Assembly (NCBI GenBank): GCA_027924585.1
Contig: BSBM01000140.1
Coordinates: forward strand, 6,402,001 to 6,466,000
From: Larix kaempferi
Taxonomy: Eukaryota; Streptophyta; Pinopsida; Pinales; Pinaceae
DNA: 64,000 nucleotides
Direction of reading: 5' to 3'
A program made the translations under genes and the position numbers. Of this stretch, positions 45,360 to 58,140 are shown in pieces. The notes under the pieces are model-generated. The model was not told where the DNA came from. It saw only the letters and a list, made by a program, of their open reading frames with translations, and ran no database searches. Numbering within the stretch: the stretch's first letter is position 1; every line of letters starts with the position of its first letter.

Positions 45360-47294
45360 ATCTGGGAATGTATGAATCTGTCAATTAGTCACATAACCGA
45401 ATATTGAGTTTTAACGCGGCGTTGGAGCGTGTAGTAATGTATGCTTATTAAACCACCTGCAACATAATGATAAGAATTTGAACGAGTTGAAGAGATAAGG
45501 AATGCTAAGTAGATTGGTTAGAATTAAACATCCTGGCAGGGACGCACAGTCTTGTTGATGCGTCGAGTCATTGAAGGTGGCTGTGAGGTAAGCTGTTGAT
45601 AGCTTACTGTCATAACGCCAAGGTAACCTATATCACACCGTCATTAGAGGTGCAAGTGCGCAAGCACAATTGTGCGCCAAAGTACCCGACGCAGAACAGA
45701 AGGTTCGTGCAGGTGTTGTCCGCCGCAACCCGCAATGCATTGTGCTGCTTATCATCCTTTCCCCCCATCGCATCACCCGGTTTTGGAAACTTGATTCTGC
45801 AACCACCCCCTCAGCTTCGCCTCGGGTGAGACCTCAGGCTGCACGCAGCCTGTTGCCGAAAGGGCCGATGAATTGGGGTTTTGTTGGTTCCTTGAACCAC
45901 GAAGTACCTGGGTCTACATAGAAGGTGATCTACAGCCAACACGTGTCAACACTTGCTTGTTCATGTGTTGTTGAATAAAACACCATGGGACTCCCTACCA
46001 TAGGAAACCTCCCAAATGAATGCTACCGAAAGAAAAGAAGATGTTGCAACAATCATAATGTTTATTCTTTCCATATTTCTAAGGATGTATCGACATTGAT
46101 AGCTTCGTCATCTTTGGATTCCATCGAACCAAGCATGGTTGTAGGCAGTAAGAGGGATAAGTTGATGGAAAAACAGTTTATGTGAGACCCGAGTGAGACT
46201 ACCAAACATGGCTACCACAATAATGCACTAGTGAATGCAACAAAAATATCAAACAATCCCTCCCTTCTTGTCCACAAAAATTGATGAAATGAATATGAAT
46301 AGGTACTAGATAATGTACAACTTCAATTCTTAGAAATTGCCTTCATACTTCACTCAGCATGAAAATGTTGAGGTGTACCAACAATTCAATTGATGTGCCC
46401 ATCGCTTCAATCCAAAGAAATAGTTTTTTGCACTATGGGTGCTTCACATATTGGAATGGCATGGCAATGCAAATGCAACGCTTAAAATAATTCAGAAAAA
46501 CACAGGTGGCACTCATCTAGGCCAATATTTTACACCATCATACACTGACATGCTAGATTGACATGACATTTATCTAATTAAAATAAATGACATGCCATAT
46601 TTGACAGCCTGAATCCATGGATGAGCTTATTCCGATCGTCAAAGTAAAGATCGAACGGTTGAAAACAAAAAAAAATGTGAAATTCGGGTAGTCTTTCCCA
46701 CTTGGAAACGCCTTATGGCGTAATTAACGTGGAGAGTATGAGCTCCATTTGGGATTGATGACGATAGCAATGGCGAGAAGGTTATTGTGTAATTTGACAT
46801 ATGTATTAGCAATTTTATCAAAAGGTGTAAAGGAATGTTAATAGAAGTAACAAATAAGAAGTGTTAGGTAATTATTTGTATTCTCCTTTAAATGAAAATG
46901 TCAAGTAAGTGGTATGTTAACTAAAAATAAGGATGTACTTATATACATGTGTGTCGCATGTCTCTTAACACCTCGGTTTAAATTTATGGATATGGACAGA
47001 CTTACTTGAAAATGTATTTGTACATTGAATGAATTGACAAAATAACTTTAACTCACAATTAGTCTTCCACATAAGAGTTCGTGTCACATATACCATATTG
47101 AAGGAGTTCGACATCATGCATATTGCTTTGTGACTGTCATAGACCTACACTCTACTTCGACCCCTAAGGTTGTGTGGCACCACCTTAGCTCGACCACTAG
47201 GGAAAATTTTAAGAACCCCCCCTCAATTTCTATGTATAATAAATGGGCGAATCCTCATGATATATAGGAAAATATGAAGGCTATTTTATCAATG

Positions 47295-47351
<57 letters not shown>

Positions 47352-49270
47352 CGAATATCTCATTGAATTATATAATCTTGTAAAATATTGGTGAATCTTT
47401 CACTAAATTATAAATCCTTTTAAAATCAACTTCCCTTCTGATGTGGACATTAAGCAACTTGCAAAATGAGATTCAACCTATAAAATATGGACATATGTAA
47501 TTCCAACTTCAATTTCCATGATTGATAGAAAGTTAATGAGCCCCTATCAACCGCCATTTCTGGAAATAGGGGGAAAATGGGAGTTTCCTAATGATTTTCA
47601 TCGGCAAACAAAGGTTTAAATCCATTTTTAGAGGGGCTAAATTGTTTTATCTTGGATCCCCTTTTTAAATTCGATGGGGATAACCTCCTATTCATTCAAA
47701 ATAAATAAATAAAATGTGGGCTAATAATACCTAACGGGTGCTTAGTAAAAAATTAGCCCATTAAAAATTTAAAACCCCTAAATTTAGCCCATGGGCTAAG
47801 ATTAGCCCCTAAAATTTTCCTTGTTGTCCACAAGGGCTTGGCTAGAATGTTCCTACCACAACCAGACTATGCCTCTTCACCTAAGGTCTACCCATAACTT
47901 TGCATTAAACTGCAAACCATAAAATGCAACTAAGTCCTACTCAACCAAGTTCATTCAACAACTAAGCATGTGTCCAACCACAACATTTAAAACATCCCAA
48001 CAATACTTATACTTAACAATATTCAATAGTTAACCAACATAAAGTATCACAAGAAATAGAACAGCATTCATCCCACTAAACAAGCCACGACAAGAATGCA
48101 CATGTACAGGTGGACCCAGGACATATTCCTTAAACTTTATTTATAATAATAATGTTTATAATAAACACGGGAGGGTGGCCTTCTTCCTACCACTCTCTTT
48201 ACAGAACTACAATGAATATAAGGAAAAATATCCTCCCACCAATTCCCAATAGACTTGTGCAGACCAACCCCTGAAGCAACCACATGCATGTCTCCTAGAA
48301 CTCATGTTCACCTCTAACTTATTCACTTAGCCAATGTAAACTTTCCCTGCTATGTCAAACCCAAAACGTATTACAATCGTGGATATCACTTTAAAATTAT
48401 GAATCAAACACTTACAATGAATGGTGTATCAAAAAATTTTAGGTGTCCACTACATATATGAGACTTATCATACACTTACAAGCCCTTCCAATTCCAAGTG
48501 GATCCAACTGTCGACATCGCCAACTCAACTATGCCCACAAAACATGTAAACCAATATCCATATCCAATGGTGTCATGCCCATTGTGCCATGCAATCACAA
48601 CATCCCAAGGATGCACCCAACATCCAAGTGTGCCTAGCAATGTATCCAATGATGTCCATCCAAGTTCTCCTAAAAGTGCACTTAGCAAGGTGTGCCCAAG
48701 TGCAATAATAAGTGCATCTAACAAGTTGTGCCCAAGTGCACTCAAGAAGTGTGTAGGGAGAGGTGCCTCCAAATGTTCCTAGTTGTCTTGTGCTCAAGTG
48801 CACCCACCATCCATCCATGCGACGTGTGTCCAAGTGCTCATAGTTGATGTGCACCAAACTTAGTCCACCTAGATGACGTGCATTCAACCAAGGCGCATTA
48901 ATCCGATTTGGGCCTAAGTCATATATAAGTCAGTCAATTCTTCTTCCCATTTTTTCTATCATGCATACATGCTTATGGATGAGCTTTCCCAAGACAACCT
49001 TTTCTGCATCACCAAGTTCCCTCCCAAGCTTCTCTTGGTCTAACTAACTAATGCGAGCTATCAACATTCAGCCATGGGTGCCCAACATGTTTGTGGCGTT
49101 CCTTGCCAATGGGCCAAGGCACTCTAAAATAGACTCATCTAGCCATCAATATTATGTCATGTTTGTTGGTGTCAGTCAGCAACCACCAAGGTAATTGTGC
49201 GGAAAAGGTTCCTAAATCCATTCAAGGCTACGACCTTACAGTTACATCAAAGCATCATGGCCTATAAATA
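45360..49270. other. No confirmed gene
   Basis: 45560-45920 is GC-richer with an 83-codon plus frame (45670-45921) and a further in-frame stretch (45985-46185), but no domain is recognisable. 48440-48900 is a C/A-rich low-complexity zone full of CCAAGTGCA/GTGCCCAAG words that creates open frames on both strands. The rest is AT-rich. Confidence 0.35.
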
Positions 49271-49375
49271 GTCCATAAAAAAATAACTTCATTCACAAAT
49301 AGTCTTTCACAAAATAGTTTTGAGTCACATATACCATATTGAAAGAGGAGTGGGACATTGTGCATATTGCTTTAT
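47035..49375. repeat. Pair of ~100 bp direct repeats 2.2 kb apart
   Basis: 47035-47140 and about 49275-49375 share AATAACTT, AGTC, CACATATACCATATTGAA and CATATTGCTTT in the same order and spacing, with numerous substitutions. They may be old LTR pieces or a dispersed repeat. The 2.2 kb between them shows no recognisable retroelement domain. Confidence 0.55.
47295..47348. repeat. (TA)n microsatellite
   Basis: Uninterrupted TA dinucleotide run of about 54 bases. Confidence 0.95.
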
Positions 49376-49379
49376 ACTA

Positions 49380-51245
49380 TCCTAATTACAAGAGTCATCA
49401 CATTAACCAAGAAACTTATCAACATTTCTTTAAACAAGCACAATATTTTTCCTACTTTCCAAACTTATCTCAATCCAATTTGGTCTCAAACTCAAAGTCA
49501 TCCTTGGAATCACAATCAAATAAGCTTCATCCTACCAAAGAAGATATGAATTATCATATATTAAGTAAACATCTAACAATCATGATTCTTCAATAACTAT
49601 TATCAATTATTAAATAAACGTCTAATAGTATAATAATTATTACCAATTATTAAGTAAACCAATGGAGAAATTCACTTGAAGAGGCATTCAAGATGTGAAG
49701 ATTAAGAATGGATAGGTATAAGTTTTCTTGAAAGACTACTCATATCAATTTGAATAGGAGTTAATGATGCAAATATTGAGAATGTCTTGGTCTAGGTGTT
49801 GTTTCAAAAAATACTCATATCCTTTAATAAGCCTTGGTTTTCCAATTTTGAGAATGGCTTGGTCAAGGTATTTTTCAAACACTACTAGTATCCTATTATA
49901 ACCTTTGGTTTTATATATCTCCATAAATATCAATTTAGAGATGATTAAAGGGACATATTTCTAACATTACCCATATAAACTCCAAAATTCATTGTAAGCG
50001 AGGTGATCAAAACTTTCATATGAAACCAAATCTATCTATTAAATTTAATCAGCCAATATTGATAAGCACATAAATCTATTTATTGAGTTTGATCAATAAA
50101 TAATGAGTGGTCGAAGGTGTGCCACCAAAAATGATTTCAATGGAATCAATATTTGGTTGACAATCGAAATGAAAAGTCAATAAACAAATAACTACATGAA
50201 TAAAAAAACATACAACCAATTAAAATGCCTTTGATATGGTGACATAATTATATGAAATATAAAAGAGTAAGAATAAAAAGTATTGGCAATCAATTTCATT
50301 GCATTCAATATATTGATATATTTATATGGAATATAAAAGAGAAGGATAACAAGGTTAATACTAGCAATTTCCCCAGGAGGTGTAAAGAAACATCCAAAAG
50401 GAAAAAAAATCATAAAGTAAAGCAATTGACATTTGGTAGAGACTAACAATGTGACATAGATTCATATATTTAAAAGAAAAAAAAATATAAATCGAAGTGA
50501 ATTAATAAAGAGTCAATGCAATACCTTTGGCATTTGGCAGGGACTAATAATGTGAGATAGATCTTAGATATCTTAGAGTAATTTGTTCTCAGGAATATCT
50601 TTCATTTAAGAGACTGCAGATTGTTTTACTTTTCAATTTTGTCAAAATATAATAGACTTTATCTTAATAGAGGTGACTAATAGACTTGTGTGTGAAATGA
50701 AAACAATCCAATCTTTAATTTATTAGGTTGTGCAAGATAGCCATTAAAAGGATACAACCAAACAATTTTGTTGGTTAAGAGTTGTGTAGATCACCAAAAC
50801 TCAAGGCACATATAGAGCTATGAATTCATGTGCTCACTAAGAATGACCACTTGTTGACATTTCTTTAAAGTCTATAGAATCGTTAGTTGACAAATTAGTC
50901 ACACTATTTTCTTATAGAGTATCATGAATACCTTTTCATGGCCTATTATCGATAGAATACAAATTGCAACATTAGTGATGGAACACATATAATTTCCTTG
51001 GCTATAATTGTTTTTCCAATGAAGAATTTATCAAATTGGAAGGGTAGTTACAAAATGGCAGGTGCTAACTTCCTATGAGCCATTAACAAAGTATGTGCAT
51101 TTATCCTGTTTTAAATTCACACCCCTTCTGATAAAACTTAGATATGGCCCTAACCTAAAATACTAATTTTCAAAATTCCTTTAAAATCATCATATTTGAT
51201 ATTCCATTGCTTTCTTCATAGCACCATTAGATAGAACCTGTAATA
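49380..51245. other. No gene seen
   Basis: AT-rich sequence with weak internal duplication (for example the AATATTGAGAATG...CTTGGTC phrases near 49770 and 49840). Open frames are short and unsupported. Confidence 0.4.
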
Positions 51246-51566
51246 AGGACTCATTGGTTTTACCACCAATTTCACCAAATCTGGCCTTGAAAGGAGCTTT
51301 TCAAGCCACTAAACAATAAAATATTCTAAATGGATTCACATATACTAACATCTATGAGGCAATGATATTCAATTCTAATGTCAATCTAGTACCATAATAG
51401 AAACAAGGACTCTTTGATTTTACCAGCAATTCCACAAAATCTGACCTTGAAAAGAGCTTGTCAAGCCACTAAACATAAAACCTTCTAAATCGATTCACAT
51501 ATACTAATGTTAGCTCCAAGGAAGTGATATTAACTTATAATCCCAATCTAGTACCATACTAAAAAC
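51246..51566. repeat. Tandem duplication, about 160 bp period
   Basis: Unit 1 (51246-51404) and unit 2 (51405-51566) start AAGGACTC and share TTTTACCA...TTGAAA.GAGCTT.TCAAGCCACTAAAC and GATTCACATATACTAA. Confidence 0.88.
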
Positions 51567-51830
51567 AAGGTTCAACCACTAGCATATGATCTAGAACTAA
51601 CTAAATTTTTAGGAGACTCGATATAAGTAACAAAGGTATAACCATTCGAGGTACTTAAGGTAGCATAGGAAATACAAGGTAGAGATAGCAAAAATTTGAA
51701 CCCAAAATCTATACCCAACAACATCAGTAGAATTCTAACCAATCAACTGACCTCACTTCCCCAAGCCCAGTTCTAGTACAATTGATCCCGTTGTTGGTGA
51801 CCTAAAGCTTCCATCATTTGACCCATAAGC

Positions 51831-52090
51831 ATAGGTGGTCGAGCATTTTTAGAATTAGTTGCACAAGTAAAAGTAGTTACATGGGTTGCAAAGTCACTAG
51901 CATTTATTGTTTTATATGTTGACCCATAAGCATAAAATCCATGAGATACAAAAATAAGCATAGGTGGTCAAGCATTTTTTAGAATTAGTTGCACAAGTAA
52001 AAGTAGTTACATGGGTTGGAAAGTCACCAGCAGTTGTCGTTTGACATGTTGACCCATAAGCATAAAATCCATGAGATACAAAAAATGTTA
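51831..52090. repeat. Tandem duplication, about 130 bp period
   Basis: ATAGGTGGTC at 51831 and 51960 and GACCCATAAGCATAAAATCC at 51921 and 52051 mark two units that differ at only a few positions, so this is younger than the neighbouring 160 bp duplication. Confidence 0.9.
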
Positions 52091-52094
52091 AGAT

Positions 52095-53673
52095 CAAATA
52101 TATATCATACTATATATTGGGCTATGAAACAACTATTTCCTACACAAAAATCCATGAGGACAAGAGTGATTCAAGAAACGACTATTTCATATACACTTTT
52201 CAATCCATATTTCCTTTATAAGAGCCTAAATGGATCTCATCAATGTTACAATCAAGTGTGTATCTACTATTGTTCCTTGATGTTCTTTCTGTAACCACCA
52301 AAAATATGCAACCTTAGACATTATAGTTCTCTTAAAAACAATCTATGCATCATATCTCATGGGTCAAGGACTCGAGTAATTTATAGAATTTAGATAGGAG
52401 GGTGCATAAAGAAGCATGGGAAAATACGTTGACGAGATGGGAGTTTAAATGATCAAATCCCGACATGTTTACCCTTTAATCATGAAGTGATATGCCATCC
52501 TTGTTACTACTCCAAGAATTAGTAAGTTGTGGATTTTTGTAATATGAAAAATTAATATATGCCTCATCCCCAAAGTGATATAAGTTGAGCTAACACTAGG
52601 AAAAGAAAAACAGCCATATAGAAGAGGTCAACTCAAATAGATATTATTGATGTTCATTCACAACCTAAACGTACACAATGTTGTAGAGACAAAGCCTTAG
52701 TTCTATTGCAGGAATTCTTTCATATACACATCCTAAGGCTCTCACTCATTCACGCCAATTGGGATGAATTCATAGCCATGTGCATTGTCTTCCCTTCAAC
52801 ACCCTAGTTTAAATTTATGGATATGGACATATAATAATCTAACAATAAAATAATAAAGACAATATATGAATTTAAACATGGAAGAAAAATTTAGATTTCA
52901 ACATTGCATTGATCCTTATTGATCACCATCATTTTATGGTTGTGCTTCAAATGTCGCAATGATGAACATTTTTGGGAACATCGAGTGTGGTGTTTGTAGT
53001 TCATGTGCGCCAAGTATACATGACCTACATGTACACATGTATAGTAAAATTTTCACTGGTTGAAAGCGATATCTATTAGTAAATTAGATAATATATTATC
53101 TTTGTTTGAAAACATTGAGAACTTCATACTTGGACAGATCCCAAATCGTCGAGAAGCAAGTATCCTTGTTTTATTTTTTTTAGTTGTAATTCATTGGATA
53201 TATATATATATATATATATCTTTGTTTTGAACTTTAATATTTTATTATTTTATTAAAGGTCCATATGTCAACTCCACTTTGAGCACAAAATTACACTTCT
53301 CCCTAATACTCAGTTGTAGAAAGTGCCTTTCGACTAAATGACCATTCAATTTCGTTAACAATTTAATAAAATATTATATTTGTCTGTATCAATGTAATTA
53401 AATAATTAATTAAATTTCACCTCAACTTTTACTATTGAATGTTTAATTTAAGAAAAAAACATGCTTATGGGACACCAAAGTGATCGCAAATGAGCTCAAT
53501 CTAATTGTAAGCAAATTGTAGAACTTGACAATAATGAGAAATATAAAGTATATCCATATTTCATTTTTTACTTTGCAAGTGGCTTGAATAACATTTAATT
53601 AATGAAAGAAGAGTCAAGTCACATGAGTTATTTTTTTTCCATGTGATCAAGGGTGGGTCATCGGCTAATTGGA

Positions 53674-53729
<56 letters not shown>

Positions 53730-53730
53730 T
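52095..53730. other. No gene seen; microsatellites
   Basis: AT-rich; a TA run at about 53199-53219 and a compound (GT)n(GA)n run at about 53678-53730. A 35-base phrase at 52800-52833 (TTTAAATTTATGGATATGGA) also occurs near 46977. Confidence 0.5.
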
Positions 53731-53731
53731 T

Positions 53732-54480
53732 AATTATTATTGGAGTTTTGTTAGATAACCTTTATTAAATTTTGAATTTTTTATTGATGAAAATGATGTT
53801 CTTAATGTAGAGTGGGATTTGATATACCCTCAAATATCCTTATTACAATTATATTGTCATTATTAACATTTGATGATCGGAAGTCAATTCATAATTAATT
53901 CTTGTTGAATTTTAAACAAAAATGGTAGTTTCACTTTTTGTTATTTTGAGTTGGCCTAACGATTAAGAACGTGTGTTTCCTCCTAAGAGGTCATAGGTTA
54001 ATCTTGATAGGGTAGGGTATGTAAACTTGGCACACATGACCTACGACTACCCCACTCAATATCAAATAGTAAATATTAAGTAAATAAAGTTAGTTTTAGA
54101 TATATGTGCATGTGTGAGAGAGAGATAATTATTATTGGAGTTTTGACAGATAACCTTTATAAAATTTTGATTTTTTATTGATGAAAGTGATGTTTTTAAT
54201 GTAAAGTTGGATTCATATACTCAAATATCCTTATTTCAATTATATTGTCAATATTAACATGTGATGACTGTTAGTTAATTCATAATTAATTCTTCTCGGG
54301 TTTTAAACCAAAAATGGTAATTTCCTTTTTGGTTATTTTGAGTGGGACTAACGATTAAGAACATGTGTTTCCTCCTAAAAAGTCACGGATTCAAATCATG
54401 TGTTTCCTCCTAAGAAGTCATAGGTTCAAGGGGGGTATGGTATGTACACCTCATCATTTAGAACAACAAATTTTACATAT
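53732..54480. repeat. Two diverged ~390 bp units with tRNA-like segment
   Basis: Units begin AATTATTATTGGAGTTTTG at 53732 and 54127 and stay alignable for about 330 bases. Each contains CTAACGATTAAGAAC...TGTGTTTCCTCCTAA followed by an AGGTTAATC or GGATTCAAATC phrase, which resembles the A and B boxes of a tRNA-derived repeat. The second unit repeats the TGTGTTTCCTCCTAA part once more. Confidence 0.6.
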
Positions 54481-56415
54481 GTGTGGTTATGATGCATGAT
54501 ACACCAAGATGCATGACTTAGATTATTATAAGGATAGTGGTGAAGTTGGGATCAAATCATAAATTTGATTTACTTTAATTTTGTAATAAAATGGACATCT
54601 TTTTAATCATAAATTTGATAAAAATACATCATTTTTAATCCTAATTAATATTTTATTATAATACAAGTTTTGTGTAAAGTGAAATTACTCAATGCAACAA
54701 TGCTATAGAGACTTCATTGAAGCACACACGACACAAAAGCAATGTAAACAATGCACACTTGTTGCAAGCATGACACCAAAAACATGTTACTGATGCAAGA
54801 AGGTTGCAAATACAATGATATAATGATGAGAATAAAAATTTGTGTCAAACTATATGACACTACTAACGATGCCCACAACACAACATAGATGTGGACTTAA
54901 TGCAAAATCAATCAAGGTACATGCATATCAATGCTTGTAGGACACCCAAGAGATGCAAGGGGGTAAAATCATGAAACTAGGTGTCTATTTAATGAGAATT
55001 GCACAACGAAATTCATAATGAATGCATTTTTTGGTCAGATTATTTATTGTTTTCTGCCGAAATACTTTATATTTTTAGCAGAAAAAATTGTAAAAACTTT
55101 CAGCCGAAAAAATAAAATTGTAAAAACTTTCAGCCGAAAACATTTTTTCGGCCGAAAGTTAAAGATAATGGAGTTCTTGATATGTGTGTTGATGTGCTTT
55201 CTAGTCGGATAAATTGTTCTATCGAGCAATTAAATTTTTTGTAGATCAAACGTTTGGCTGAAAACCCTTTTGGTGAAAACCCTGTTGTCAGCTAAAAACG
55301 TATTTATATAATTTGACTAAAGTTATCTCTCTCAACCATTTGTTTGTTTTCTCCGTCCACCCATATCATCACTCTACGCCACCCTCCTATCTCAGAACCC
55401 TATGCCACCCTTTTCCACCCACTTGTCTTGGCACCCTATGCCACCCTTCATAACCTATGAATCCTTCTCACTAGCACCCATGAATCAATTCGACACCTAT
55501 GAAGCAATCCATCGGGAGCTATCTAGATTTGTTGGATGTGGAGCTATTGGGAGTTGTTTGGGAGATGTTGGGAAGTTGTTCGGGAGCTGGTGGGAGATGT
55601 TGTACATGGAGTTGTTTGGGAGTTGTCGGGAGCTGTGTCACTATTCTTCATGTCGTGTCGAAATGTATGCTTGTGTTAAAGCCTCACTCATCCTCTACAC
55701 TATTACTCTATGAAAAACTTCGGTTTTGATTTTCTTATGCATCCTCTGCATGGTTTAATAGTTTGATTTCTTCATGCTTTCATAAAATTTTGTATGTTCT
55801 AAAAGTTCAAATAAAATATCAAAGTTTACCCCTCTCAAATTTATTCTAAATTTTAACTATATTTCCATCCCCTCTCGAACTTATCCTATCATCCTTATAT
55901 TTTGATTTTAAGGCCATAAGGTATGACAAAAAAGTATTAATGTTTTCTTTACAATTCTCATGAGTGGTTGTCCAGTAGATCCGAGAACCAGGAATATAAT
56001 TCTTTACATAAAATTTTAGATTTTTTTATGGGCATACTTCTCAATGCGAATCAATTGACCCAAACTGTGAATCGACGTGCTATAATCGATCTTAGCTATC
56101 AGAGAATTGACTTAAGGAGGTAGTAAAATTTGTCACACTCCTATGTGTGACCTGCACAGCAAAAATTTACATTGTAAACATTAGGTTATATGAGCATTAT
56201 GGATGCCAACGAAGATCCTCGTATCATAACATGTAACAATATTTTGGAAAAGATTTCCTCCTTCTTAGGAAGCCATATCATTCCAGCACAGATTGGTGAA
56301 TTTGAATACAAGTACTAGGTGAGCTCCATAATAAATGGTTAGCAGGTCATTGTTCCCTCTTAGAAAAAGCATAAATGCATTGATCATAGATGCATACCTT
56401 TTCGTGGTTACCAGT
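54481..56415. other. No confirmed gene; short repeats
   Basis: 55085-55140 has two 30-base copies of ATTGTAAAAACTTTCAGCCG. 55390-55450 repeats CACCC(T)ATGCCACCCTT words. 55545-55640 is a run of GGGAGTTGTTTGGGAGATG-like words that opens frames without domain content. Confidence 0.4.
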
Positions 56416-57920
56416 TGTTGGGATTGTAAAATGTCACCTTTTTAACCACTCATTTACCCTGTTTCGAATACACTCAATCTAGTCCCAGTTCCTTTATGAT
56501 ATCATTTACCCTTAATCCAAGTATTTGACGACAGGTATAGCCTCTTTGAATATTATGTTGTCTTGAGTTATAATTTAAACATTTTAGGTGGTTTTGTGAT
56601 TGGGTTTATCCTACTAATCGTGTTATTCGGGATCTTGTGCAAACAGGATAAATGCAGCGTTATTCTGGAGCGAATAAAGGATGTTGTTACTTCTCCATTG
56701 ATCCAAAATATGTTGTTGTTACTCACACTATAGGTTGGTTTCCCTCTTTTGTCACTTAATCATTTGGTATTCGGTCGATGCTTAGGTGTGAACCTAGATG
56801 CCAGCAAGGCATCGATCTGTTATTCAAGGATTCAGAAGTATCAACTTTTGAAGTTATTTTTAGATGGATCATTATCTTGTATCATTTGTTGTAAGACCGA
56901 AGTTGTAACAGTAATTAAAAGCGAGTAACAAATATATAATATAGATTTGAATGAACATCCTTGAGAATCTCTGATTCTCAAGGCGTTCAACTATTCCAAG
57001 TAGGAGGGTTGTTACTCAAAGGAGATAAAAGGGAATGTTCTCTGTTGTTACAAGGCTAGCTAGAGAGCGAGTGGAGACTTGGAGAGAAAGAGTGTTTATT
57101 TGCATACTACTGTAACTTGTATCAATATTTTATTTTTAATAAAATGATCTCTTGATCTCTTAAGTATTTAATTGTGTTGTATCCCTCGTTCGAGAAGGAA
57201 GGGCCCCCTTCACTGACTAGGAGCTTCCTGTTACAGGTGGTTGATTTCGTAGTTAGCCAAATTGCAGTGTGTTCTAATAATTTATGTTGATTGCATAATT
57301 TATTCATAAGTGTCATTATAGGACTTTGGAATTAGTTAATTGTTGGATTGAATTTGGATTGTTGTGACTCTAGTTGTGTTTATGATTGCTTTGAACAAAG
57401 TAATTCTTAATAATGAATGGATTGATAGTCAATGATTTTATGATCCGGATATAGTCTTAGTTATTACTCCTTCCTTGGTAGTCTTGTTAATTGCAAGATA
57501 AGAAGTTGGGTTTTCTTTAGTGCATTAGAGCACTAGTTCTAAGTAAAAGTTGTTTTGGATTTATTGAAGTTTTTATTAAAACGTGTGGCTGAGTGGAGGA
57601 TAAGTAGTTTTCCGGATTTATTTCAGTAGAGTGGGCTTATGAACTAATTATTTTAGGACTTGGTGTGTTGCTTTCTCTTTATGCAAAATAAGATAGAATT
57701 GGATTTCTGCTAGATATTAGAGGAATATTTCTTAAGATTAATGGACCGTGTGCTACTTTATCTCATTAGTTACATTTGCATCTATATATTTTTACAGTAT
57801 TAGGGAGTAATTTGTATCTGCATATATTGTGCATGTAGCCTTGAAAGTTTTACGATCCCGTATTGATGATTAATGTGCATGCTCGTTGGTTTTATTAAAT
57901 AGCCTTAATTAGCACCAACA
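56416..57920 (+). mobile_element. 5' LTR of a Ty3-gypsy element
   Basis: It starts TGTTGGGATTG and ends TTAGCACCAACA (6-base inverted ends TGTTGG/CCAACA) and is followed after three bases by an Asp-type primer site. Length is 1505 bp. An AATAAAATG polyadenylation-like signal lies near 57137. The element's 3' LTR is not in the window. Confidence 0.8.
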
Positions 57921-57923
57921 TTT

Positions 57924-57940
57924 TGGCATCGTTGTCGAGG
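57924..57940 (+). promoter_or_regulatory. Primer binding site (tRNA-Asp type)
   Basis: TGGCATCGTTGTCGAGG resembles the TGGCGCCGTTGCCGGGG site used by Athila/Tat-like gypsy elements, with CpG-type and other transitions. Confidence 0.7.
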
Positions 57941-58140
57941 AGGATACAAAGGTACAAAATTACATTTTGTGTTGTTTTATTTCCATAGATGCATCATCTT
58001 TGGTTCTACTAGGATTTGATATATAAATATGGGAGGTAAGAACCTACACTTTTATCATCGATTCCTTTGGTGGGGATCATCCGTGGTAGACTCTTGTCTC
58101 ACCTGAACTAAAGTTTTCTTTATTGTTTTTTGAAGTAGAG

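Noticed and set aside
45670-46185. In-frame open stretches after the LTR (83 and 66 codons)
   Set aside because: Separated by two stops, no recognisable motif, and the composition follows the local GC-rich patch; too weak to call a gene.
48440-48890. Overlapping open frames on both strands (94-104 codons)
   Set aside because: Low-complexity CCAAGTGCA-type words lack stops in several frames at once; no domain.
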